64,000 nucleotides of DNA from an uncultured Lachnospiraceae bacterium (GCA_910585345.1 CAJUDS010000005.1:96102-160101), one strand, 5' to 3'; shown: positions 1 to 9,112, numbered from the stretch's first letter. Translations and numbers: made by a program. Notes: a model not told the origin generated them from the letters alone.

Positions 1-2492
1 CGGAAGCCTGTACACAGTATTATGAAGATGGCAGACGGATCAATGACGAGATCATGGGTCAGATCATGGAATATATCGGAACCATGGAAAAAGTTACCGA
101 TAAAAAGTTTGGCGACAAAGAGAATCCGTTATTGGTTTCCGTGCGTTCCGGTGCGCGTGCCTCCATGCCGGGCATGATGGATACGATTCTGAATCTGGGT
201 CTGAACGAAGAAGTGGTGGATGTTCTGGCAAAAAAATCAGGGAATCCCCGCTGGGCCTGGGACTGCTACAGAAGATTTATCCAGATGTATTCCGATGTGG
301 TTATGGAAGTAGGCAAAAAATATTTTGAGGAACTGATCGACCGTATGAAGCTGGAAAGGGGCGTAAAGCAGGATGTGGAGCTGACGGCAGACGACCTGAA
401 GACGCTTGCAAACCAGTTTAAGGACGAGTATAAGTCAAAGATAGGGAAAGCATTTCCAGATGATCCGAAAGAGCAGCTGATTGGTGCGATCGAAGCCGTA
501 TTCCGTTCATGGGATAATCCACGTGCAAATGTTTACCGCCGCGACAATGACATTCCGTATTCCTGGGGTACGGCAGTAAACGTACAGATGATGGCGTTTG
601 GTAATATGGGTGAGACGTCAGGCACAGGCGTGGCATTTACCCGTAATCCGGCGACCGGAGAAAAGAAACTGATGGGCGAATTTTTGTTAAACGCTCAGGG
701 CGAGGACGTAGTTGCCGGTGTACGTACGCCGCAGCCGATTGATCAGTTGAAGGAGATCATGCCGGAAGTATATGACCAGTTTACTAATATCTGTTCCACT
801 TTGGAAAACCATTACAGAGATATGCAGGATATGGAGTTTACGATCGAAGATAAGCACCTGTACATGCTTCAGACCCGTAACGGAAAGAGGACTGCAAAGG
901 CAGCTCTCAAGATTGCCTGCGATTTGGTGGATGAGGGCATGATCGACGAGAAGAAGGCGGTATCCATGATTGACCCAAGAAATCTGGATTCGCTGCTTCA
1001 TCCGCAGTTTGACAGTTATGTAATCAGCAAAGCGACTCCGGTAGCAAAAGGTCTGGCAGCAGCGCCGGGTGCAGCCTGCGGTAAGATTGTGTTCACGGCA
1101 GAAGATGCAAAGAAATGGGCTGCAAAAGGAGAAAAGGTTGTATTGGTACGCCTTGAGACATCTCCGGAAGATATCGAAGGGATGAAAGCCGCACAGGGTA
1201 TTTTGACTGTACGCGGTGGTATGACGAGCCATGCAGCGGTTGTGGCAAGAGGTATGGGTGCATGTTGCGTATCGGGTTGTTCAGCGATTGAGATGGACGA
1301 GGCGCATAAGGTGTTCCGTATTGGAGAACAGGAATTCCATGAAGGCGATATTATTTCTTTTGACGGAACGACAGGAAATATCTATGACAGAGCGATTCCG
1401 ACAGTGGATGCTACTATCGCTGGGGAATTTGGAAGAATCATGGACTGGGCGGACAAGTACCGTACGTTAAAAGTACGTACGAATGCAGACACACCGGCGG
1501 ATGCCAGAAAGGCAAGAGAACTGGGTGCAGAAGGTATTGGTTTGTGCCGGACAGAGCATATGTTCTTCGGCGGACACAGAATTGACGCTTTCCGCGAGAT
1601 GATTTGTTCTGATACGCTTGAGGAAAGAGAGGAAGCTCTGGCGAAACTACTTCCGCTTCAGCAGGGTGATTTTGAAAAATTGTTTGAGGCTATGGAGGGA
1701 GATCCCGTTACGATCCGTTTCCTGGATCCGCCACTTCATGAGTTTGTTCCCAGTGATGAGGAGGATATCCGTAAACTGGCAGATGCAAAGGGTAAAACGA
1801 TGGATGAGATCAGGAAATTCATCGATACGCTTCATGAAATGAATCCGATGATGGGCCATCGCGGCTGCCGTCTGACCGTTACCTTCCCTGAGATTGCCCG
1901 GATGCAGACACAGGCAGTGATCCGTGCCGCAATTAATGTAAAGAAAGCGCATCCTGACTGGAGTATTTTACCGGAGATAATGATCCCTCTGATCGGTGAT
2001 GATAAGGAACTGAAATATGTAAAGAAGAGTGTTGTAGAAACGGCTGACGCGGAGATAGCAGCAGCGAATATCGATCTGAAATATGAAGTAGGAACGATGA
2101 TAGAGATTCCAAGGGCTGCTCTGACTGCAGACCAGATCGCAAAAGAAGCAGAATTTTTCTGCTTTGGTACAAACGATTTGACGCAGATGACATACGGTTT
2201 CTCAAGAGATGACGCCGGGAAATTCCTGGAGGCTTATTACAAAGCTAAGATTTTTGAGAACGATCCGTTTGCAAAGCTGGACCGCAATGGTGTAGGACTG
2301 CTTATGGAGATGGCAATCAAAAAAGGCAAGGAAACCAGACCGGAGCTTCATTGCGGCATCTGCGGCGAACATGGCGGTGATCCGAGTTCCGTAGAATTCT
2401 GCCATAACATTGGATTGGACTATGTGTCCTGCTCACCGTTCCGTGTACCGATTGCAAGACTTGCGGCAGCACAGGCGGCGATAAATAATTGA
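1..2492 (+). CDS. ppdK: Pyruvate, phosphate dikinase (5' end outside window)
   Basis: Interconverts pyruvate, ATP and phosphate with PEP, AMP and pyrophosphate in the cytoplasm, a reversible glycolytic/gluconeogenic step common in anaerobic Clostridia. The reading frame is open from base 3, so the methionine at 54 is internal and the N-terminal part lies upstream of the window. Visible marks are the nucleotide-binding stretch (VSVRSGARASMPGMMDT), the swivelling phosphohistidine motif GGMTSHAAVVARGMG, and the C-terminal PEP/pyruvate barrel with the catalytic cysteine motif ELHCGICGEHGGDP. The protein ends normally at INN-stop. The final ~25 coding bases begin a direct repeat that recurs near 62.3 kb. 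Identification is secure. Confidence 0.97.
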   Translation, partial: EACTQYYEDGRRINDEIMGQIMEYIGTMEKVTDKKFGDKENPLLVSVRSGARASMPGMMDTILNLGLNEEVVDVLAKKSGNPRWAWDCYRRFIQMYSDVVMEVGKKYFEELIDRMKLERGVKQDVELTADDLKTLANQFKDEYKSKIGKAFPDDPKEQLIGAIEAVFRSWDNPRANVYRRDNDIPYSWGTAVNVQMMAFGNMGETSGTGVAFTRNPATGEKKLMGEFLLNAQGEDVVAGVRTPQPIDQLKEIMPEVYDQFTNICSTLENHYRDMQDMEFTIEDKHLYMLQTRNGKRTAKAALKIACDLVDEGMIDEKKAVSMIDPRNLDSLLHPQFDSYVISKATPVAKGLAAAPGAACGKIVFTAEDAKKWAAKGEKVVLVRLETSPEDIEGMKAAQGILTVRGGMTSHAAVVARGMGACCVSGCSAIEMDEAHKVFRIGEQEFHEGDIISFDGTTGNIYDRAIPTVDATIAGEFGRIMDWADKYRTLKVRTNADTPADARKARELGAEGIGLCRTEHMFFGGHRIDAFREMICSDTLEEREEALAKLLPLQQGDFEKLFEAMEGDPVTIRFLDPPLHEFVPSDEEDIRKLADAKGKTMDEIRKFIDTLHEMNPMMGHRGCRLTVTFPEIARMQTQAVIRAAINVKKAHPDWSILPEIMIPLIGDDKELKYVKKSVVETADAEIAAANIDLKYEVGTMIEIPRAALTADQIAKEAEFFCFGTNDLTQMTYGFSRDDAGKFLEAYYKAKIFENDPFAKLDRNGVGLLMEMAIKKGKETRPELHCGICGEHGGDPSSVEFCHNIGLDYVSCSPFRVPIARLAAAQAAINN

Positions 2493-2785
2493 TGCCATAG
2501 GAATTTGGAACGATTTGGCGAAAGTATAAGAAAATGGCTTGAAATCAAGGGCTTTCAGGCTTGGAGGGGTTCACTGGAATGGCTGGTGAACCCCATTTTT
2601 TGGTGTTTTTAGATACCGCTGATAGTGGGGCGATTGATACAATTTGGCAAAACCTTATACGATTTGGCAAAAGTGATACCTTTTGGCAAAACCCCCATAC
2701 AATCTGGCAAAACCTTATACAATTTGGCAAAAGTCGGTAGTTTCGCCAAATTGTATAAGGTTTTGCCAAATGGTATATGAGTAAA
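2467..2785. repeat. Intergenic repeat block, left copy (array of TTTGGCAAAA words)
   Basis: Starts inside the last codons of ppdK and fills the following gap. It begins with a stretch around AATTGATGCCATAGGA that recurs at 62325. A shared middle part follows, including AATCAAGGG and GGGGTTCA. Then come five direct copies of a TTTGGCAAAA-like word at about 20-bp spacing (near 2641, 2661, 2680, 2701 and 2721) and two inverted copies (2743-2771). The block ends with TGGTATATGAG. No ORF is convincing here. The right-hand partner (62304-62700) has the same layout but a different internal word. Function is unknown; binding-site array or small mobile repeat are both possible. Confidence 0.7.
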
Positions 2786-2861
2786 GCATTGAAATGATAA
2801 CGGGAAAATGATAAAGCAGGAGAAAGGGGCTGTGCAGGCTCTTTTATTTTGTAAATATGTA

Positions 2862-2870
2862 TGTTATAAT
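2862..2870 (+). promoter_or_regulatory. Extended -10 promoter of XRE-cupin/MBL operon
   Basis: TGTTATAAT fits an extended -10 element (TGn-TATAAT) 37 bases before the start codon of the XRE-cupin gene. No good -35 is visible, as is usual for extended -10 promoters. Confidence 0.5.
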
Positions 2871-2906
2871 ATATTTTGTATGTGAAAACAAATATGAGGA
2901 GGAATC

Positions 2907-3464
2907 ATGGAGCAGGTTTCGTTGAAGATAGGAGAGCGGCTGAAAGAAATCCGCAACACAAGGCAGCTTACGCTGGATGATGTTGCAGAACTGACAGGTG
3001 TAAGCAAGCCCATGTTAGGGCAGATCGAGCGTGGCCAGTCCTCGCCCACCATCAACATATTATGGAAAATTTCAACAGGGCTGAAAATACCGTTGTCCTT
3101 TTTCTGCAAACAGGAGGAAGCGGAATACACGATTGTTGGGCTTGGTGAAAAGGATGTGATCACGGAGGAGGACGGAGGGATGAGGGCATATCCGCTGTTT
3201 CCGTTTGACCCGGTAAGGAACGTGGAAGTGTTTTATATTGAGTTTGACGCAGGGGTGAACCATGAATCACTTCCTCATGTGACTGGCGTGGAGGAATATA
3301 TATTTCTGGTGCATGGGACGCTGAAAATGGTGATAGGCGGGAAGGAAGTATTATTGCAGGAAAAGCAGTCCATACGGTTTGGTGCAGACATTTCCCACGC
3401 ATACCATAATATTTCAGATAAATCCTGCGCCGCTTATAATGTGATATTTTACCCGAACAATTAA
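2907..3464 (+). CDS. XRE-family regulator with C-terminal cupin domain
   Basis: 185 residues. Residues ~8-62 form an XRE helix-turn-helix (RLKEIRNTRQLTLDDVAELT, then GVSKPMLGQIERGQSSP). Residues ~105-182 form a small cupin barrel (HVTGVEEYIFLVHGTLKMVI, LLQEKQSIRFGADISHAYHN). This architecture is that of DNA-binding regulators that sense a small ligand through the cupin. A GAGGAGGAATC ribosome site precedes ATG 2907. The MBL-fold gene starts 15 bases after its stop, so the two are likely co-transcribed and the regulator may control that neighbour. The ligand cannot be deduced. Confidence 0.9.
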   Translation: MEQVSLKIGERLKEIRNTRQLTLDDVAELTGVSKPMLGQIERGQSSPTINILWKISTGLKIPLSFFCKQEEAEYTIVGLGEKDVITEEDGGMRAYPLFPFDPVRNVEVFYIEFDAGVNHESLPHVTGVEEYIFLVHGTLKMVIGGKEVLLQEKQSIRFGADISHAYHNISDKSCAAYNVIFYPNN

Positions 3465-3479
3465 AGGAGGAAACGAAAA

Positions 3480-4361
3480 ATGTATGAATTGGTACAAATC
3501 AGTGAGAAATGCTATTACATAAACTGCCCGGCAAAGATTGGCGTCTATGTGGCGGACAAGGATAATGTCTATCTGGTTGACAGCGGGAATGATAAGGATG
3601 CCGGGAGGAAGGTCAGGCAGATACTGGAAAAGAACGACTGGCATCTGACCGCCATACTGAATACCCATTCCAACGCAGACCATATCGGCGGGAACAAATA
3701 TCTGCAAGGGCAGACAGGATGTAAGGTTTTTTCCAGCGGCATAGAGGCGGCTTTCACAAAATACCCAGTCTTGGAGCCGTCTTTTCTTTATGGCGGTTAT
3801 CCCTGTAAGGACTTGCGGCATAAATTCCTGATGGCGCAGGAGAGCGATGTGACGGATTTTTCAGACGAAAGTTTTCCGAAGGAGATTGAGGTGATACCTC
3901 TGCCGGGGCATTTCTTTGACATGGTGGGATTCCGTATGACGGACGGTGTGGTATTCCTTGCGGACTGCATCAGCAGCAGGGAGACGCTGGATAAGTATGC
4001 CGTTTCGTTCATTTATGATGTGGGCGCTTATCTGGAAACATTGGATATGGTGGAGAGGATGGAAGCTGCCATGTTTGTTCCCGCCCATGCGGAAGCGTCT
4101 GCCGATATAAAGGAGCTTGTTTGTTACAATAGGGATAAGGTATATGAAGTGGCGGAGAAGATTTTATCCATCTGCAAGGAGCCGATATGCTTTGAGCGTA
4201 TTTTGCAGGAATTGTTCAAAGGCTACGGGCTTGCCATGAACTTTGAGCAGTATGTGCTGGTAGGCAGCACAGTGCGCTCCTACCTTTCGTGGCTGAAAGA
4301 TAACGGGAAATTGTCCGTTGAATTTCAGGACTGTATGCTACTTTGGCAGAATGACTTGTGA
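3480..4361 (+). CDS. Metallo-beta-lactamase-fold hydrolase
   Basis: 293 residues with the MBL metal-binding pattern. It has THSNADHIGG at ~62-71, PLPGHFFDMVG at ~140, FLADCIS at ~159 and VPAHAEA at ~204. The first motif reads H-x-N-x-D-H rather than the usual HxHxDH, so one zinc ligand is replaced by Asn. A C-terminal ~80-residue helical extension follows the core. The start has a good AAAGGAGGAAACG ribosome site. It is the second gene of an operon with the XRE-cupin regulator. Substrate is unknown; thiolesterase, glyoxalase-like or lactonase activity are all possible for the fold. Confidence 0.85.
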   Translation: MYELVQISEKCYYINCPAKIGVYVADKDNVYLVDSGNDKDAGRKVRQILEKNDWHLTAILNTHSNADHIGGNKYLQGQTGCKVFSSGIEAAFTKYPVLEPSFLYGGYPCKDLRHKFLMAQESDVTDFSDESFPKEIEVIPLPGHFFDMVGFRMTDGVVFLADCISSRETLDKYAVSFIYDVGAYLETLDMVERMEAAMFVPAHAEASADIKELVCYNRDKVYEVAEKILSICKEPICFERILQELFKGYGLAMNFEQYVLVGSTVRSYLSWLKDNGKLSVEFQDCMLLWQNDL

Positions 4362-4465
4362 GGCACATCGGCAAAGCACGGAAAACCTCAAATCTTATAT
4401 GCAGTGCCAGTGGAGCCTTGTGAGGGGAATGGCTGGAACGTTCAGGAAATGGAATAAGGGATGAA

Positions 4466-4494
4466 GCCGGAAAAGGACTGTTGTCTTTTCCGGC
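4466..4494. terminator. Hairpin between convergent genes
   Basis: GCCGGAAAAG and CTTTTCCGGC form a perfect 10-bp stem with a 9-base loop between the convergent MBL and merR-type genes. It lacks a clear T tract but is placed where a bidirectional terminator is expected. Confidence 0.5.
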
Positions 4495-4504
4495 AGCGTA
4501 ATAC

Positions 4505-4885
4505 TTAGGAAGAAACATTATTCTGTGTTCGTTCAATCTCATTACTGTAAAACTCGATTTTCTCATCCAATTTAATCTTATGGGCCTGCAACTGTGCTAT
4601 CTGCTCATCAAGTGCCTGTCGGTGTTGCACCAACATTTCCATCCTTTCAGAAAGGGTGGGATCGCCTGCCGCCCGGAGTTCGGCATAGTGCCTGATTTCC
4701 TTGATAGGCATTCCCGTGTCTTTCAGGCGTTTGATAAATTCGATCCATGTAAGGTCTTTATCAGAATAACAGCGGCGGTTGCTGGAATTTCTTTCCGGTG
4801 CAATTAAGCCTTCCTGTTCATAATAGCGTAAGGTATGGATGCCCAGCCCCGTCAGTTTTGAAAATTCCCCAATGGAATATTCCAT
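4505..4885 (-). CDS. MerR-family transcriptional regulator
   Basis: 126 residues. The N-terminal winged helix (MEYSIGEFSKLTGLGIHTLR, then YYEQEGLIAP) is typical of MerR proteins. It is followed by the NRRCYSDKDLTWIEFIKRLK segment and a long C-terminal coiled coil (residues ~80-120). There is no cysteine cluster, so it is not a metal sensor of the MerR/CueR type. It resembles the organic-ligand or stress-type members found beside oxidoreductase genes. It is divergent from a short-chain dehydrogenase, and the shared intergenic region carries a promoter with the 19-bp spacer that MerR proteins act on. Confidence 0.92.
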   Translation of the reverse strand: MEYSIGEFSKLTGLGIHTLRYYEQEGLIAPERNSSNRRCYSDKDLTWIEFIKRLKDTGMPIKEIRHYAELRAAGDPTLSERMEMLVQHRQALDEQIAQLQAHKIKLDEKIEFYSNEIERTQNNVSS

Positions 4886-4906
4886 AAAAAATCACCTTAA
4901 TCCTCT

Positions 4907-4937
4907 TGACATAGAGTTTACTCTACATTGTATGGTT
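4907..4937 (+). promoter_or_regulatory. MerR-type promoter with operator palindrome
   Basis: TTGACA at 4907-4912 and TATGGT at 4932-4937 are separated by 19 bp, the overlong spacer characteristic of MerR-activated promoters. The spacer contains the perfect palindrome TAGAGTTTACTCTA (4913-4926), the expected operator. It drives the dehydrogenase gene, whose ATG is 32 bases downstream. Confidence 0.8.
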
Positions 4938-4968
4938 GGATTATACCAAATCGAAGGAGGATTATCAA

Positions 4969-5760
4969 ATGGTTCAGAGAACGGGAAAATATACAGTAAT
5001 CACCGGGGCAAGTTCAGGCATTGGGTATGAAGCGGCAAAGGCATTTACGGAGCGAGGAAAAAATCTGGTCATAACAGCAAGGCGTAAAGATAGGCTAGAA
5101 ATGCTGAAACGGGAGATTTTAGAGAAGCACCCGAATTTGGATATTGTCATCAGAAGCACTGATTTATCCGTGCCAGAAAACGCACATCAATTTTATGAAG
5201 GTTTGAGGGACTATGAAATTGAAACATGGATTAATAATGCGGGCTTTGGCAACTATGATAGTGTGGCGGATCAGGACTTGGGTAAAATCAGGATGATGCT
5301 GAATCTGAACATAGAGGCTCTGACAATTCTGTCCTCACTGTATGTCCGTGATTACAAGGATGCAGCGGGAACACAGCTTATCAATATATCCTCATGCGGT
5401 GGATATACCATTGTGCCTACGGCAGTGACGTACTGTGCGGCGAAGTTTTATGTCAGCACATTTACGGAAGGACTGGCATGGGAACTGAAAGAGACAGGTG
5501 CAAAGATGAGGGCAAAAGTGCTGGCACCTGCGGCGACAAAGACAGAATTCGGAATGGTGGCAAACAATGTCAGTGAATATGATTATGACAAATCTTTCGG
5601 AACTTACCACACAAGCAAACAGATGGCCAGTTTCCTGCTTGAACTGTATGACAGTGCAAAAGTTGTGGGGATAGTAGACAGGGAGAGTTTCAGTTTCCGG
5701 TTGGCAGACCCGTTGTTCCCATATGCGGGAAATTCCTCACATAATCAGCAACGTATGTGA
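4969..5760 (+). CDS. Short-chain dehydrogenase/reductase (SDR)
   Basis: 263 residues from ATG 4969, which has GAAGGAGGATT upstream; the more upstream methionine lacks such a site and would sit in the promoter. Classical SDR features are the nucleotide motif TGASSGIG, NNAGFG, a catalytic serine in INISSCGG and the YCAAK (Tyr-x3-Lys) active site. Arg residues after the second strand (TARRKDR) suggest NADP(H) preference. Single gene under the MerR-type promoter; a terminator follows. The substrate cannot be told from sequence. Confidence 0.93.
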   Translation: MVQRTGKYTVITGASSGIGYEAAKAFTERGKNLVITARRKDRLEMLKREILEKHPNLDIVIRSTDLSVPENAHQFYEGLRDYEIETWINNAGFGNYDSVADQDLGKIRMMLNLNIEALTILSSLYVRDYKDAAGTQLINISSCGGYTIVPTAVTYCAAKFYVSTFTEGLAWELKETGAKMRAKVLAPAATKTEFGMVANNVSEYDYDKSFGTYHTSKQMASFLLELYDSAKVVGIVDRESFSFRLADPLFPYAGNSSHNQQRM

Positions 5761-5796
5761 GGACAGATATTTATGAAGAAATACACAAAAGACAAA

Positions 5797-5844
5797 CCGC
5801 CGCACTATGGACTTTATCCACCATATGCGGCGGTCTGCTTTTTT
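5797..5844 (+). terminator. Rho-independent terminator after SDR gene
   Basis: CCGCCGC and GCGGCGG pair around a 23-base loop, followed by TCTGCTTTTTT. The remaining gap to 6084 contains an unconvincing ORF and the leader of the LytTR gene, with nothing else recognisable. Confidence 0.75.
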
Positions 5845-6084
5845 CCCAGGCAGGCCGGGCGGCCTGATAACGGAAATTACTTGGAAAGCAGGGAGGTTAG
5901 AAGTAATATACAAGTGGTGCTATCGGACGAAAGGCGAAAAACTTTAGAGCTATTTTTACATTTCTGTACTGCGTTTCTGCCTTTCGTTCCCGAAAAGTAG
6001 TCGTTTCGTTCCCTCCGCCCGAAAAACGGATTTTTCCTGCCGATATAAGAAGTGAACGCCTATAAGGATTTGAGGTGATGGATT

Positions 6085-6783
6085 TTGGAAATAGCAGTTG
6101 TAGATGATGAAAAAACGATCAGGGAGCATATATGCGCCCTGATTGAAGAGCAGCAGCCGGAGAACTGTATAGAAGCCTATGCCACGGGTGAGGAGCTACT
6201 TGCATCGGGGAAACGGTTTGACATTGTGTTTCTCGACATACAAATGGACGGCATAAACGGCATTGAGGCGGCGAGGAGCCTGCGGGAACGGCAGGGAGAT
6301 ATCGTCCTCATATTCATCACGGGCATTAAGGAGTATGTGTTCGATGCGCTTGACCTTTATGCGTTCCAGTACCTGCTAAAGCCCATAGACGAGGACAAAT
6401 TTGCAGAGGTACTGGAAAGGGCGGTGAGAGAGGCCGCGAGGAAGAAGGAGCGCCGTGTGCTGTTCATCAAATCACGGAACCTTACCCTTGACCAGTCCGA
6501 AATCCTGTACATCGAGAGCAGGGCAAAGAAGGTGGAGATACACACTGTAAGGCAGACCATAGAGATCTACGCGGCGATGGATGAACTGGAAGGGCAGCTT
6601 GGGGAGGAATTCTACCGCTGCCACCGGGCGTACATCGTGAACATGGACTGCATCACGGAATATGACAGTGAGAGCATAACACTCACCAATGGCGACAGGG
6701 TGTATCTGACGAAAAAGAAGTATGGCGAATTTGTAAAAGCCTATATGTGGCACCTGCAGAATGGGGGTGTGTCCAGTGTATAA
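6085..6783 (+). CDS. LytTR-family response regulator (AgrA type)
   Basis: 232 residues. The receiver domain (1-~120) has the acidic pair in VVDDE, phospho-acceptor Asp51 (FLDIQMDG) and Lys99 (LLKP). A LytTR DNA-binding domain follows (~130-228: FIKSRNLTLDQSEILYIESR, FYRCHRAYIVNMDCI). The start is TTG at 6085 with a GAGGTGATGG site. It overlaps the kinase gene by 23 bases, giving a cognate pair as in peptide-pheromone systems. No pheromone precursor or AgrB-like protease is visible beside it. The immediate downstream gene cluster is the obvious candidate regulon. Confidence 0.93.
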   Translation: MEIAVVDDEKTIREHICALIEEQQPENCIEAYATGEELLASGKRFDIVFLDIQMDGINGIEAARSLRERQGDIVLIFITGIKEYVFDALDLYAFQYLLKPIDEDKFAEVLERAVREAARKKERRVLFIKSRNLTLDQSEILYIESRAKKVEIHTVRQTIEIYAAMDELEGQLGEEFYRCHRAYIVNMDCITEYDSESITLTNGDRVYLTKKKYGEFVKAYMWHLQNGGVSSV

Positions 6784-8251
6784 GGTGGCGGATGTGTTAT
6801 TTGCGGCGTTGACAGTGTTCCAGGGGTACTGCCTGCAGTATTTTTTAGGGAGCTTTCTGGAAAGCAGGATGAAAAGCAGATGGAACGGGTTGTATGTGGC
6901 GGGGCTGTATGTGGTTCTGAAGACTGCCGTGATGTGGTGTTCCCCGCCGGGATATGAGGATTACAGGGTAGCAGCCGGGACGCTGGCATTGTCGCTGTGC
7001 ATTCTGTCGGCTCTTGCCATGTGCTTTTATAAGGCATTCCGCCCCGTTACGGTTTTCCTTGTGGTATCGTTCCAGGCGGTATTGGATATCAGCAGATATG
7101 CGGTGGTCATATTGTTTAATGAAGTAGACGGATGGGTGCTTGGCATCATTAACTGGTGTTCAGGAAAAGGGATGCTTGCATCGGAAAAAGCCTTCGGCAT
7201 GGCAGTAAAGATTGGCGTGGCCGGGACGCAGTTGATCCAATACATTGTCATTGCCTTGGTACTGTACTTTTCGTTGAGGAAAATTGTACGGGATTTCCGG
7301 GAAAAGGACTATGCCATTGGCAGGACGGAGCTTTTGTTCATCCTTACCCCGGCTGCGGTTGGCATGATGATCTGTATGCTCCTGCGTATCATCATGATCA
7401 CGGTGGAGGACAGCGTCCCTAAAATGCTGTATGAAAGATACCCCATCCTTGTCATGGTGATACCCACAATCCTGCTCCTGTCGCTACTTTCCATCTTGTA
7501 CGGGGTGAAGCTGTTCCAGGACATGATCTACTGGAACAGGGAAAAGAGCGGAAGGATCGTCCTTGAAAACCAGGTGAGCAGCCTGCAGGAACATATGGAA
7601 GAGATGGAGCGCATCTATTCCGGCATAAGGGGAATGAAGCATGACATGAAGAACACGCTTGCCGTCATCCAGCGCCTTTCTGCGGAAGAAGGGAATGAGG
7701 AACTGCAGGAGTATCTGTCGGAGCTGAACCGGGGCTTCGAAAAGCTGGAGGTGCGTTTCAGGACAGGGAACACGGTGGTGGATACCCTGCTGAACATGAA
7801 ATACCATGAGGCGGTACGGGATGTGCCTGGCTTAAGGATGGATGCCGATAAGCTGCTATTCCCACAGGGGATTCAGATACACAGCTATGATATAGGCGTC
7901 ATCTTGGGGAATGCGGTGGATAATGCAATCGAAGCCTGCCGGAAGCTGAAAGCAAAAGAGCCGGAGGCAGATGTCTTTATCCGTTTAAGCTCCCTGCAGA
8001 AAGGTAACCTGCTAATCCTAAAAGTGGAGAACAGCTTTGATGGGCGGCTGGTACTTAAGGCAAAAGAGGAATTCCCGGCAACAGATAAGGCAGACAGGAA
8101 ATCCCACGGGATAGGGCTTTCCAACATCAAAAGCACAGCTGAAAAGTATCAGGGAGCAGTGGATTTCAAGGTAAAGGACAGAGAATTCATCCTGTCCGTG
8201 ATGATGAAAAATGAAAGGAGAGATGAAGATGGATCTCGGAGTGACAGGTAA
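6761..8251 (+). CDS. GHKL-domain sensor histidine kinase (AgrC-like)
   Basis: About 496 residues. The N-terminal half has six or seven hydrophobic membrane segments. A coiled-coil dimerisation helix with the histidine box RGMKHDMKNTLAVIQ follows. The C-terminal ATPase has an N box (NAVDNAIEAC) and a G box (SHGIGLSNIKSTAEKY). Such kinases sense extracellular peptides or membrane state and phosphorylate a LytTR partner, here the overlapping upstream gene. Its 3' end overlaps the ribosome site of the next gene, so the downstream cluster may be transcribed with it. Confidence 0.92.
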   Translation: MGVCPVYKVADVLFAALTVFQGYCLQYFLGSFLESRMKSRWNGLYVAGLYVVLKTAVMWCSPPGYEDYRVAAGTLALSLCILSALAMCFYKAFRPVTVFLVVSFQAVLDISRYAVVILFNEVDGWVLGIINWCSGKGMLASEKAFGMAVKIGVAGTQLIQYIVIALVLYFSLRKIVRDFREKDYAIGRTELLFILTPAAVGMMICMLLRIIMITVEDSVPKMLYERYPILVMVIPTILLLSLLSILYGVKLFQDMIYWNREKSGRIVLENQVSSLQEHMEEMERIYSGIRGMKHDMKNTLAVIQRLSAEEGNEELQEYLSELNRGFEKLEVRFRTGNTVVDTLLNMKYHEAVRDVPGLRMDADKLLFPQGIQIHSYDIGVILGNAVDNAIEACRKLKAKEPEADVFIRLSSLQKGNLLILKVENSFDGRLVLKAKEEFPATDKADRKSHGIGLSNIKSTAEKYQGAVDFKVKDREFILSVMMKNERRDEDGSRSDR

Positions 8252-9011
8252 ATTAGGAGGGTACTATCTGGCAGAGCAGTACCGGAAGAATGCGGCAGGC
8301 AAGAGCAATGGCGTGAGCTTTGCGGAACTTGCGGCGGCAAAAGCTGAGGGGCAGTCGGATGTGTCGGGAATGAGCTTTAAGGATATGTGGCAGGCGAGAT
8401 TTCCGGGTGCGTACTATCATGCGATGGATGGTTCAAAGATATCGCAAGGAGCATGGGATAGGAATGATTTTCCTCTTGAAAAATTCTTTCAAAATGATAC
8501 CGATACATCCGCAGTAAACTGGAAGCCGACAGGAGCCGAGCCGGAAGCAACAAGTCCGCAGGTACAGTCTCGGTGGAATTCTACATTAGGGCAGAAGTCG
8601 ATTATTGTACCGCCGGAATTAGAAGAAAAGATGAAGAATGATCCTGAATTGGCTAAGAAGGTAATGGTGAATGTTGAAAACTTTATTACCACATATACGG
8701 CAACCTCTGTCAGACCGGGCAGGGTATGTTCATGGCTGATCTCACTTGATGAGAATGGAGAGATTGAAAAATATCGTGTGACAGGTGGTGGTGGCAACAT
8801 ATCCGGGCCAACAGAGGAGCAACAGCGTCAGTTTGAAGCAGAGCAGGCGGCAAAGAAGAAAAGACGTGAGGAATATGCCCGACTGAATGAGGAAAGTGCC
8901 CTGAAACGTAAACTGATGGAGCAGGAAGCAGACGAGAGGTATTATCAGACCAACATAACCAAAAAGGCGGTATCGATTGCGGCATATGAAGGGGCGGGCA
9001 TTTTGAAGTAA
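8229..9011 (+). CDS. Uncharacterised protein, paralogue A (DUF6033-like)
   Basis: 260 residues from ATG 8229, chosen because AAAGGAG ends 8 bases upstream. No signal peptide or membrane segment. Shared with the next gene are FAELAAxKA, MSFKDMWQxRFPGAYY, VPPELEEKMKNDPEL, a charged coiled-coil region and the C-terminal AVSIAAYEGAGILK. From memory it resembles a Lachnospiraceae family labelled DUF6033, which is unverified. The function is unknown. It is the first gene after the two-component system and could be part of its operon. Confidence 0.75.
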   Translation: MDLGVTGKLGGYYLAEQYRKNAAGKSNGVSFAELAAAKAEGQSDVSGMSFKDMWQARFPGAYYHAMDGSKISQGAWDRNDFPLEKFFQNDTDTSAVNWKPTGAEPEATSPQVQSRWNSTLGQKSIIVPPELEEKMKNDPELAKKVMVNVENFITTYTATSVRPGRVCSWLISLDENGEIEKYRVTGGGGNISGPTEEQQRQFEAEQAAKKKRREEYARLNEESALKRKLMEQEADERYYQTNITKKAVSIAAYEGAGILK

Positions 9012-9021
9012 AAGGAGATAG

Positions 9022-9076
9022 CTGCTCGGACTTATTACAAGAGAGCAGAGACGGCTCTGAATGACAGAGGAGTTGT
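9022..9076 (+). ncRNA. Two-hairpin leader RNA, copy 1
   Basis: Hairpin 1 pairs CTGCTC with GAGCAG (9022-9048) around a loop starting GGACTTA. Hairpin 2 (9051-9076) pairs ACGGCTCT with its partner through several G-U pairs around a GAATGACAG loop. It lies 36 bases before the start codon of paralogue B. The same structure recurs upstream of three other genes in this cluster, with compensating stem changes. Confidence 0.7.
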
Positions 9077-9112
9077 GACGGGAAAGTTAATCAAGAAGGA
9101 GAGTGTTTGTTT

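Noticed and set aside
2640..2771. CRISPR-like periodic repeats
   Set aside because: Period is only about 20 bp, with ~10-bp spacing segments, repeats occur in both orientations, and no cas genes are present.
5773..6000. 75-residue ORF after the SDR gene
   Set aside because: It runs through a rho-independent terminator, lacks a good ribosome site and has no protein-like character.
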